Source: Sulfidibacterium sp964588415 (GTDB lineage Bacteria; Bacteroidota; Bacteroidia; Bacteroidales; F082). Taken from it: a stretch of DNA of 21,443 bases. The stretch spans positions 1-21,443 of the forward strand of contig CAZPPK010000038.1 in the NCBI GenBank assembly GCA_964588415.1, given 5' to 3'. Positions within the stretch are counted from its first letter, which is position 1, and each line of letters begins with the position of its first letter. Under the pieces are notes generated by a model that did no database searches, was not told the DNA's origin, and was given only the letters and a program-made list of their open reading frames with translations. The position numbers and the translations under genes were made by a program. Of this stretch, positions 9,597 through 16,525 are shown in pieces.

Positions 9597-9743
9597 TAAA
9601 ATGCAGTCCGTGAAGCGATGAAGTTTTGAAAAATATTTTCTTTACGATTTCAACAATTAGTGAAATCGGGTCTATTCCAACTCATTGCATCGCCAAATAT
9701 ATATATTCGGGAATAGTATTATCATTTTCATAAATTGAAAAAT

Positions 9744-9765
9744 ATTTTTAGATAAATCTAAAAAT
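9744..9765 (+). promoter_or_regulatory. Putative MntR/DtxR-family operator (22-bp palindrome)
   Basis: Perfect inverted repeat with half-sites ATTTTTAGAT and ATCTAAAAAT around a central AA. The core TTTAGAT/ATCTAAA resembles known DtxR/MntR-family operators of the form TTTAGGT/ACCTAAA. It ends 5 bp before the repressor gene's -7 element, over the expected -33 position, so bound repressor would block the promoter. Autoregulation is an inference from position and symmetry. Confidence 0.65.
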
Positions 9766-9770
9766 TAATT

Positions 9771-9778
9771 TACATTTG
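9771..9778 (+). promoter_or_regulatory. -7 promoter element for the mntR-mntH operon
   Basis: TACATTTG matches TAnnTTTG exactly. Transcription should begin only a few bases before the ATG at 9792, giving an almost leaderless message. The -33 region is occupied by the palindrome at 9744-9765. Confidence 0.55.
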
Positions 9779-9791
9779 CAAAAAATTCCTT

Positions 9792-10451
9792 ATGACTCAA
9801 TCGGAAGAAAATTATATTAAGACTATTTTCCTTTTGGAAGAAACCGGAAAGGGAAAAATTCTAACCAATGCTATTGCTGAAAGGCTGCAAACCAAAGCGT
9901 CTTCCGTAACCGATATGATTAAAAAGCTGCAAGAGAAAGGAATAGTGGCCTATGAAAAATATCAAGGAGTGAACCTGACGGGTGCAGGGAAAAAATCTGC
10001 GCTGGAGCTTGTTAGAAAACATCGGTTATGGGAAACATTTTTAGTGAGCCGGTTAAAATTTGGTTGGGAAGAAGTGCACGAAATTGCCCATCAGCTTGAA
10101 CACATCCAATCTGAAAATCTGGTGGAACGCCTGGATGCTTTTCTGGGTTTCCCTAAAACTGATCCGCATGGTGAACCAATTCCCGGACGCGACGGGAAGT
10201 TTCATATTTCCCATCTTTTAAATCTTTCCAAAGCTGTACCTGGAGAAAAGTACATCCTGGAAGGAGTTGTTGAGCCCACTGATACTTTTTTACTCTATTT
10301 GAATAAACTTGAACTTCGAATAGGTTCTGAATTTTTGGTGAATAAAATTGAAGATTATGACCTTTCTATGGAGATTCTGGTTAAGGGGAAATCCTATTTT
10401 TTATCGAAAGAAACTACCCAAAACATAATGGTTAAACGCTATGAACAATGA
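9792..10451 (+). CDS. mntR: DtxR/MntR-family metal-dependent transcriptional regulator
   Basis: A 219-residue iron/manganese-responsive repressor. Residues 1-60 form the winged helix-turn-helix (TNAIAERLQTKASSVTDMIKKL at about 25-46), 70-140 the metal-binding dimerisation domain, and 155-219 an SH3-like FeoA-type domain that many MntR proteins lack. Metal-ligand candidates are H77, E81, H100, E103 and H104. N7 and K10 stand where B. subtilis MntR has D8 and E11, so the exact metal preference is unclear. It overlaps the transporter gene by 11 bp, which strongly suggests translational coupling, and a palindrome resembling a family operator lies just upstream. No Shine-Dalgarno is present. The family is certain; naming it MntR rather than an iron regulator rests mainly on the Nramp partner. 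Confidence 0.9.
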   Translation: MTQSEENYIKTIFLLEETGKGKILTNAIAERLQTKASSVTDMIKKLQEKGIVAYEKYQGVNLTGAGKKSALELVRKHRLWETFLVSRLKFGWEEVHEIAHQLEHIQSENLVERLDAFLGFPKTDPHGEPIPGRDGKFHISHLLNLSKAVPGEKYILEGVVEPTDTFLLYLNKLELRIGSEFLVNKIEDYDLSMEILVKGKSYFLSKETTQNIMVKRYEQ

Positions 10452-12327
10452 CAAACCAACGCATTCTCTCGAAGAGGTAAATGCCTCTATAGACACTACC
10501 ACGAAGCAGGGGATCGCAAGAAAACTGTTTGCCTTCATGGGGCCCGCTTACCTGATCAGTGTAGGTTATATGGATCCCGGAAACTGGGCAACGGATATTG
10601 CTGGCGGAAGCCAGTTTGGTTATCAACTGATCTGGGTGCTGCTCATGTCGAACCTGATGGCAGTTTTGCTTCAAAGCCTCAGTATCAGGTTAGGGATAGT
10701 CCGTGGCAGGGATTTGGCACAAGCCTGCCGTGAAACCTACCCGAAATCTGTAAACTTTATTCTTTACATATTGGCCGAGATCGCCATCATCGCCACCGAC
10801 CTGGCCGAAGTGGTCGGTATGGCCATAGGACTTCAGTTGCTATTCCATATTCCATTGTTGTGGGGCATTTTACTCACTTTTTCCGATACACTGATTTTAT
10901 TATTTCTGATGAACAAAGGAATGCGGAAGATGGAAGCATTCATCCTGGCGTTGGTCGGGGTGATCGGACTGGCATTCTTTATTGAGATGTTTTTCGCACA
11001 TCCCGTGATCTCAGAAGTTGCAAAAGGCTTTATACCTTCCCTTCCCAACAACACGGCTTTATACATCGCCATTGGCATCATCGGTGCTACGGTAATGCCA
11101 CACAACCTTTACCTCCACTCATCACTGGTGCAAACAAGAAAATTTAAGCGCACCCGGATCAAAGTCGGGGAAGCATTACGTTTCAACTTTTTTGATTCGG
11201 CCGTGGCGCTGAACATGGCATTTTTTGTGAATGCTGCCATCTTGATTCTGGCAGCTGCCACTTTTTACAAAGCGGGCATGTTCAACGTTTCTGAGATTCA
11301 GGATGCCTACAAATTTCTGGAACCATTATTAGGTACCAAATGGGCTGCTATTCTTTTTGCCGTAGCTCTTATAGCAGCGGGACAAAGTTCTACCCTTACG
11401 GGGACGCTGGCAGGACAAATTGTAATGGAAGGTTTTATTAATTTTCGAATCCAGCCATGGGCACGAAGGATGATCACCCGTTCGTTGGCAATCATTCCCG
11501 CCATTTTTGTTTTGGCCTATTTTGGTGAATCATATACAGGAAAATTGCTGGTTTTGAGCCAGGTAGTACTAAGTCTTCAACTTGGATTTGCCGTGATACC
11601 ACTAATCCATTTTGTTAGCGATAAAAAATCCATGGGCAAATTTGCCATCAAGCCTTTCATGAAATTTCTTTCATGGCTAGTGGCACTTATCATTGTTGTA
11701 TTAAATGTGAAACTGGTTTTTGAAGAACTCCACATTTGGATTTCCACAGCAACACATCCCTGGGTTATTGAGATTTTTGTCGTACCGATTGCTATCGTAC
11801 TAATTATCATTCTTTTTTATCTGACTGTCATTCCGCTGATAAAGCAGGTCAAAAGCAAAGAAGCTGGACACATCCATCCTGCAATTGCCACTGCTAAAGA
11901 ATTGAGTAAACCGCTGTATCAGAAAATTCTGGTGGCACTAGACTTTTCCAAAACTGATAACGGAGTCATCCAGCATGCGTTATCCCTGGCTCAAAAAGAT
12001 TCAGAATATCTGTTTGTTCATGTTGTGGAAAGTGCTGCAGCCCTGGTATTTGGTGACGAAACCGAAGATCTCGAATCAGTGAGTGATGAACAACGCCTGG
12101 AAAACTATGCAGAATCTATGCGGAAACAGGGATTTCAAATTCAATTAAAAGTTGGGTATGGAAATCCTAAGATATTGATTCCCAAAATGGCAGAAGAATT
12201 TAATGCGCAATTGTTAGTAATGGGCGCCCACGGTCACGGCTGGTTTAAAGACCTGGTTTTCGGAACTACTATTGAATCGGTGCGGCATAAAGTGAAGATT
12301 CCGGTTTTGATTGTGAGAAATAACTGA
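10441..12327 (+). CDS. mntH: Nramp-family divalent metal transporter with C-terminal universal stress protein domain
   Basis: A 628-residue fusion. Residues 1 to about 470 are an Nramp transporter that imports Mn(II)/Fe(II) with protons: the metal-binding DPGN motif is at 45-48 in TM1 and the MPH motif at 219-221 in TM6, with about eleven hydrophobic segments in all. After a short cytoplasmic linker, residues about 493-628 form a UspA domain (starts KILVALDFSKT). Its nucleotide motif G-2x-G-9x-G-T is complete, with G595, G598, G608 and T609, so this is the ATP-binding Usp class. The gene overlaps mntR by 11 bp and has no Shine-Dalgarno, so it is probably expressed by coupling and repressed by metal through MntR. 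Length exceeds a typical MntH (about 410-450) by the added domain. The frame is continuous. Confidence 0.94.
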   Translation: MNNDKPTHSLEEVNASIDTTTKQGIARKLFAFMGPAYLISVGYMDPGNWATDIAGGSQFGYQLIWVLLMSNLMAVLLQSLSIRLGIVRGRDLAQACRETYPKSVNFILYILAEIAIIATDLAEVVGMAIGLQLLFHIPLLWGILLTFSDTLILLFLMNKGMRKMEAFILALVGVIGLAFFIEMFFAHPVISEVAKGFIPSLPNNTALYIAIGIIGATVMPHNLYLHSSLVQTRKFKRTRIKVGEALRFNFFDSAVALNMAFFVNAAILILAAATFYKAGMFNVSEIQDAYKFLEPLLGTKWAAILFAVALIAAGQSSTLTGTLAGQIVMEGFINFRIQPWARRMITRSLAIIPAIFVLAYFGESYTGKLLVLSQVVLSLQLGFAVIPLIHFVSDKKSMGKFAIKPFMKFLSWLVALIIVVLNVKLVFEELHIWISTATHPWVIEIFVVPIAIVLIIILFYLTVIPLIKQVKSKEAGHIHPAIATAKELSKPLYQKILVALDFSKTDNGVIQHALSLAQKDSEYLFVHVVESAAALVFGDETEDLESVSDEQRLENYAESMRKQGFQIQLKVGYGNPKILIPKMAEEFNAQLLVMGAHGHGWFKDLVFGTTIESVRHKVKIPVLIVRNN

Positions 12328-12351
12328 TTTTCGGTTTTATGGTAAGAATGT

Positions 12352-12369
12352 CCATGAATGAATTCATGG
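12352..12369. repeat. 18-bp inverted repeat between mntH and the lipoprotein gene
   Basis: CCATGAAT and ATTCATGG flank a GA spacer, 24 bp after the mntH stop. There is no T run on either side, so a standard terminator is doubtful. It lies in a 227-bp gap between convergent genes in which I see no other gene or structure. Confidence 0.4.
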
Positions 12370-12554
12370 GCTGAGAATCAGGCGTCAACTAAAGCCTAAC
12401 CCGATTCAAATCTTTGTGATGGTTAGTGGGTGGCAGACTTGGACCATTTGTTAACGGCACAAGTCATCTTACACACAAGCATTCCGCTAAGAATGCACAT
12501 ATGAAGGCCCGGCACAACAAACAAACTGGCTAAAACACTGAAATTTGATTTATA

Positions 12555-13187
12555 TTATCTGTGGTCAACGACAAAGCGTAAGGCTTTATTTTTCTGATAT
12601 TTATTAACAACCTTAAGAGACTTTTCAGTTGAATAATATTTTCTTTTTACAGCTCCCTTATAATATCCGGTAACAGCATTACCATTTTCATCCACCAAAC
12701 TAAATTTAATCTCAACATAACTCATTGAACCTGAAATGTCCATAGTCCCTCCGTCAATCAAATAATCCGTACCATCATCCGTAGCTGCATCATAATCCAA
12801 ATACATATCGCCAAAAGATATTGTTCCAGTCTGATCACCTGATGAGGAGTTGGTAACCACATGGTAAGTTCGGGGGGAAGGGAAATTCTGAGTCTTTGAA
12901 GAAAGTTCGATAACCATAACTGGACCTGAACCTGTTATGGAATCTATATCATTTTTACCTTCATACACAGTAAATCCCGGAGAGAAAAATGCAAGATCGA
13001 AATCATAACCACCGGTACTGTTTTGACCCTGATATTCCATCACATATAAAGACGACAACTCGTAGTCATTACCCTTATAAGTAAACTGGTTTGGTTGAGG
13101 TTTGGGTTGTGGATTATTACGATGGCAGGAAGTAAAAAATAAACCTATCGATAATAAAAGGATCAGAGCTTTCAATGATTTTTTCAT
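12555..13187 (-). CDS. Hypothetical lipoprotein
   Basis: A 210-residue exported protein that I do not recognise. Residues 1-20 are a lipoprotein signal peptide with lipidation at C21 in the lipobox FTSC. A short proline-rich linker (NPQPKPQP, 25-32) follows, then a beta-rich body with SLYVMEYQGQ, VMVIELSS and YVEIKFSLVDENGNAVTGYY. The tail from about 183 is Lys/Arg-rich. It is probably anchored to a membrane facing the periplasm or surface, but no function can be assigned. It stands alone, convergent with mntH and tandem with trxB, whose terminator lies between them, so it has its own promoter; I saw no exact TAnnTTTG in the 173 bp upstream. Confidence 0.8.
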   Translation of the reverse strand: MKKSLKALILLLSIGLFFTSCHRNNPQPKPQPNQFTYKGNDYELSSLYVMEYQGQNSTGGYDFDLAFFSPGFTVYEGKNDIDSITGSGPVMVIELSSKTQNFPSPRTYHVVTNSSSGDQTGTISFGDMYLDYDAATDDGTDYLIDGGTMDISGSMSYVEIKFSLVDENGNAVTGYYKGAVKRKYYSTEKSLKVVNKYQKNKALRFVVDHR

Positions 13188-13360
13188 AGGGGATCTATTT
13201 TTATGGTTAATAACAAAAAGTGGAATTCCATTTCCGGTTTATTCAATTTTTAAAAAATCACATGGAAAAATAAGATTCTCGTGGGATTTCAATGTCTAAT
13301 TAACTTGTTGCAAGGTAATAAAAAAAGACTTCAATCTTTATAAACGGTAGGAACAGACAC

Positions 13361-13398
13361 AAAAAAACTTCCTTCAGCCTGTGCCGGAAGGAAGTTTT
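13361..13398 (-). terminator. Rho-independent terminator of trxB
   Basis: A 12-bp stem (13364-13375 with 13387-13398, core CTTCCTTC/GAAGGAAG) with an 11-base loop. On the minus strand it is followed by seven T residues, beginning 20 bp after the trxB stop. Confidence 0.88.
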
Positions 13399-13418
13399 AT
13401 TATGAGATTATCAGGGGT

Positions 13419-14351
13419 TTACGACAAGAAGCGCTCGGCTTCGATAGCAGCCATACAGCCAGTTCCGGCAGCCGTGATGGCCTGGCGAAAATGTTTGTCC
13501 TGTACGTCGCCGGCAGCAAAAATACCCGGAATGCTGGTTGCCGTTGAATCGGCTTTGGTTTTCAGGTAACCGGTTTTATCCATTTCCAGTTTCCCGACAA
13601 AAATCTCGGTATTGGGTTTGTGGCCGATGGCAACAAAAAAGCCTTCAATATCGATTTTCTTTTCTCCACCGGTTTTGTTATTCACCAGAATAGCACCATC
13701 CAAAGCTTTGGTAAATCCCTGCTCAGTTCCTACAATCTCTTTCACTTCATGATTCCACAAAACTTCGATATTGGGAGCGTTGAATACCTTGTTTTGCATG
13801 GCCTTGGAAGCCCTTAGTTCATCGCGACGATGGATCAGGTAAACTTTTCGACAGAGATTGGCCAGATAAGTAGCTTCTTCTGCTGCAGTATCTCCGCCTC
13901 CGATTACTGCCACATCTTTACCTTTATAGAAAAAGCCGTCGCAGGTGGCGCATGCCGAAACACCGCCGCCTTTGAATTTTTCTTCCGATTCCAGTCCGAT
14001 GTATTTTGCAGTAGCGCCGGTAGCTATTATGACAGTCTCTGCCAATAATTCCGTCCCGTCATCTACTTTTACTTTAAAAGGGTGTTCGGTAGTATCCAAT
14101 TCAGTTACAACACCCCAGCGGATATCTGCGCCAAAACGTTCTGCCTGCTTTTGCAGGTCTTCCATCATTTTAGGCCCGTCAATTCCTTCGGGATAGCCCG
14201 GAAAGTTATCTACTTCGGTAGTGGTGGTCAACTGTCCGCCCGGTTCCATTCCCTGATACAAAACGGGTTTTAAATCTGCACGCGATGCGTAAATGGCAGC
14301 AGTATACCCAGCCGGGCCTGCTCCTATAATCAAGCATTTGGTTTTTTCCAT
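13419..14351 (-). CDS. trxB: Thioredoxin-disulfide reductase
   Basis: A 310-residue FAD flavoprotein that reduces thioredoxin with NADPH in the cytoplasm. The FAD-binding GAGPAG is at 10-15, the redox-active pair C134/C137 lies in CATCDG, the NADPH-binding GGGDTAAEEA is at 151-160, and the C-terminal FAD motif FAAGDVQDKHFRQ is present. Length and motif order match the low-molecular-weight bacterial TrxB class. It is a single-gene unit, with a strong terminator, divergent from the mevalonate cluster across a gap of about 160 bp. No thioredoxin gene is nearby. No Shine-Dalgarno precedes the ATG at 14351. Confidence 0.97.
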   Translation of the reverse strand: MEKTKCLIIGAGPAGYTAAIYASRADLKPVLYQGMEPGGQLTTTTEVDNFPGYPEGIDGPKMMEDLQKQAERFGADIRWGVVTELDTTEHPFKVKVDDGTELLAETVIIATGATAKYIGLESEEKFKGGGVSACATCDGFFYKGKDVAVIGGGDTAAEEATYLANLCRKVYLIHRRDELRASKAMQNKVFNAPNIEVLWNHEVKEIVGTEQGFTKALDGAILVNNKTGGEKKIDIEGFFVAIGHKPNTEIFVGKLEMDKTGYLKTKADSTATSIPGIFAAGDVQDKHFRQAITAAGTGCMAAIEAERFLS

Positions 14352-14457
14352 GATATAAATTTTATCTGATTTCTCTGTGAAAATAGTTTAATCAAAATGA
14401 ATGCCAAAAAAATCCGGCACGGAAACATGACAAGTTTTTAATGCCTGTTATTTTTTC

Positions 14458-14465
14458 TAATTTTG
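14458..14465 (+). promoter_or_regulatory. -7 promoter element for the mevalonate gene cluster
   Basis: TAATTTTG matches TAnnTTTG, 49 bp before the chosen mvaD start. No clear TTG is seen at the -33 spacing. Confidence 0.4.
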
Positions 14466-14514
14466 CCCCTATTAACCACCGGTCTGAAAAACGTCCGGGA
14501 AATGCTTGACTGAC

Positions 14515-15594
14515 ATGCTATATGATAAACCAGGATTGAAATTCAAAAACCAGGACTGTAGTGGGGAAATTGTCTGGCAAAGCCCTTCCAATATTGCAGT
14601 GGTAAAATATTGGGGGAAAAAAGGCTTTCAAATTCCCAGCAATCCTTCGATTAGCTTTTCATTGAACCGGTCTTATTCCAAAACAAGAGTTTTGTTTCGA
14701 CCTGCCACTGGAAAAAATTTTAAAGTCAGATTCTTGTTAAACAACACTCCCCAACCTGATTTTAAAAAAAAGATCATTTCCTACTTTAAAAGCCTGACTA
14801 AAATTTTTCCTTTCATTGAACAACTTGATTTCGAAATTCACTCCAATAATACTTTTCCGCATTCTGCCGGAATCGCTTCTTCAGCTTCAGGAATGAGTGC
14901 TTTAGCCCTAATTTTATGCGATATTGAACGATACTGCTTTAACCGGCTAACCCGCCTGGAAGATTTTTTTCAAAAAGCATCATTTGTTGCGCGCATGGGT
15001 TCAGGAAGCGCTTCCAGATCGGTCTTTGGAGGATGGGTCGCGTGGGGAGCCATTGAAGGAATGGAAGGTACATCTGATCTGTTTGGTGTTCCCATCAAAA
15101 ATTATATTCATTCCGATTTCTTGAATTATCAGGATAGTATTTTACTGGTCGAAACAGGAACCAAAAAAGTGTCAAGTCGCATTGGGCACGATCTAATGAA
15201 AAACAACCCGTTTGCCAAGGACCGGTTTTCACAAGCCAAACAAAACGCAAAACGTTTGGTGAAAGTTCTAAAAGCCGGAGATATTGATGAATTTATCCGG
15301 ATAACGGAATCTGAGGCACTTACATTACATGCTATGATGATGGCCTCCCAACCTTCTTTTATCCTTATGAAACCTCAGACTCTCAATATAATAGAAGAAA
15401 TCAGAGCTTACCGCAGGGAAACCGGAGTCCCGGTGTGTTTTACTTTGGATGCTGGCCCCAATGTGCACTTACTGTATCCCAAATCTAACAGGAATCAGGT
15501 GAATAAGTTTGTCAGAAATGACATCAAACCATATCTTGGTGAAAATGGTTTTATAGATGATGAGATAGGTCCGGGCCCAAAGAAATTGATGTGA
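14515..15594 (+). CDS. mvaD: Mevalonate diphosphate decarboxylase (GHMP family)
   Basis: A 359-residue cytoplasmic enzyme that turns mevalonate 5-diphosphate into isopentenyl diphosphate using ATP. Family motifs are SPSNIAVVKYWGK at 23-35, the phosphate-binding FPHSAGIASSASG at 114-126, ARMGSGSASRS, and CFTLDAGPNVH with candidate catalytic D312. I chose the ATG at 14515; a TTG three codons upstream (14506) is in frame but less likely. The gene is first in a three-gene plus-strand cluster and its TGA touches the kinase start. Overall sequence resembles the decarboxylases of mevalonate-using Bacteroidota. A substrate shift to the monophosphate, as in some relatives, cannot be excluded from sequence alone. 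Confidence 0.93.
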   Translation: MLYDKPGLKFKNQDCSGEIVWQSPSNIAVVKYWGKKGFQIPSNPSISFSLNRSYSKTRVLFRPATGKNFKVRFLLNNTPQPDFKKKIISYFKSLTKIFPFIEQLDFEIHSNNTFPHSAGIASSASGMSALALILCDIERYCFNRLTRLEDFFQKASFVARMGSGSASRSVFGGWVAWGAIEGMEGTSDLFGVPIKNYIHSDFLNYQDSILLVETGTKKVSSRIGHDLMKNNPFAKDRFSQAKQNAKRLVKVLKAGDIDEFIRITESEALTLHAMMMASQPSFILMKPQTLNIIEEIRAYRRETGVPVCFTLDAGPNVHLLYPKSNRNQVNKFVRNDIKPYLGENGFIDDEIGPGPKKLM

Positions 15595-15596
15595 AC

Positions 15597-16517
15597 ATGC
15601 TAAAAGAGGAAAAATTCTACGCAAAAATACTTTTGTTTGGCGAACACACCTTAATGTATGGCTCGCAGGCATTAAGTATCCCTTATTTTGAACGTTTCGG
15701 ATATTTATCCTTTTCTCCAACACAGGCAAACAGTTTGGGCTCCGTAAGTCATTTGCGCAGATTTTCAAAATACCTGAAAGAGCTGCATCAGCTTCCGCTG
15801 GATGTAGTTGCGTTTGAAAAAGATATTGAAAACGGACTGGTTTATAACACCAATATTCCGCTGGGTTACGGGTTGGGAAGTTCCGGTTCACTTGTAGCAG
15901 CCGTTTATGCACGCTATGGGAGAAACAAAATCTCCCAAGAAACTACTGCAACAGATGACCTGAAAGATTTAAAGCAACTTTTTTCTGAAATGGAATCCTG
16001 TTTTCATGGGAAAAGTTCAGGTCTGGATCCGATGATCTGTTATCTGCAAAAACCTATTACAATCAATCAAGACGGTGGCCTTTCGTTGGTTTCGCAGAAG
16101 ACTTTCCAACTGGACGGACATGGAGCTGTATTTCTTTTAGACAGCGGACAGCAGGGAGAAACCCGGAAGATGGTGCAAGATTTCGCTACTTGGTGCAAAC
16201 AGCCGGATTTTCTGAATCTGGTTCAGAAAGAGCTTATTCCGGCTAATAATCATTGCATTCACAGATGGATAGATGGAGAAAAGGAAGTACTTTTTGAAAA
16301 TATAAAAAGCCTCTCTTCCCTGACGCTGAATCTTCTGACACCCTTAATACCCAAAGGATTTGAATCGATTTGGAGACAGGGCCAGGAAAATGATGATTAT
16401 TATTTAAAATTATGTGGATCGGGTGGCGGTGGAATGATTCTGGGCTTTACGCGCCAGTGGGAGAAAGCAAAAAATATTTTGAATGGACACCCGGTTTATG
16501 CAGTACAAAAATTATAA
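15597..16517 (+). CDS. mvk: Mevalonate kinase (GHMP family)
   Basis: A 306-residue GHMP kinase that phosphorylates mevalonate with ATP. Motif 1, KILLFGEHTLMYG, is at 10-22; the P-loop PLGYGLGSSGS is at 88-98; HGKSSGLDP at 137-145 supplies the candidate catalytic D144; and the C-terminal LCGSGGGGMILGF closes the active site. It resembles the kinases annotated as mevalonate kinase in Flavobacteriia more than galactokinase or phosphomevalonate kinase. The ATG at 15597 lies 2 bp after the mvaD stop. A GTG at 15591 overlapping that stop as GTGA is an alternative start giving 308 residues; either arrangement implies translational coupling. Confidence 0.9.
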   Translation: MLKEEKFYAKILLFGEHTLMYGSQALSIPYFERFGYLSFSPTQANSLGSVSHLRRFSKYLKELHQLPLDVVAFEKDIENGLVYNTNIPLGYGLGSSGSLVAAVYARYGRNKISQETTATDDLKDLKQLFSEMESCFHGKSSGLDPMICYLQKPITINQDGGLSLVSQKTFQLDGHGAVFLLDSGQQGETRKMVQDFATWCKQPDFLNLVQKELIPANNHCIHRWIDGEKEVLFENIKSLSSLTLNLLTPLIPKGFESIWRQGQENDDYYLKLCGSGGGGMILGFTRQWEKAKNILNGHPVYAVQKL

Positions 16518-16525
16518 AAGATCAG

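Noticed and set aside
10441..12327. Chance that the Nramp-Usp fusion is an assembly or frameshift artefact
   Set aside because: The frame is continuous across the linker, composition does not change, both domains are complete, and such fusions are known in the phylum.
12352..12369. Inverted repeat as an intrinsic terminator for mntH
   Set aside because: No T tract follows on either strand, so it is listed only as a repeat.
14506..14514. TTG start for the decarboxylase three codons upstream
   Set aside because: An ATG follows at 14515. The extra residues add no conserved sequence, and TTG starts are rare in this phylum.
16412..16525. Upstream extension of the prenyl synthase frame into the kinase gene
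   Set aside because: These 38 codons overlap the conserved C-terminal motif of mevalonate kinase in another frame and look unlike a prenyl synthase N-terminus. The ATG at 16526 fits the family.
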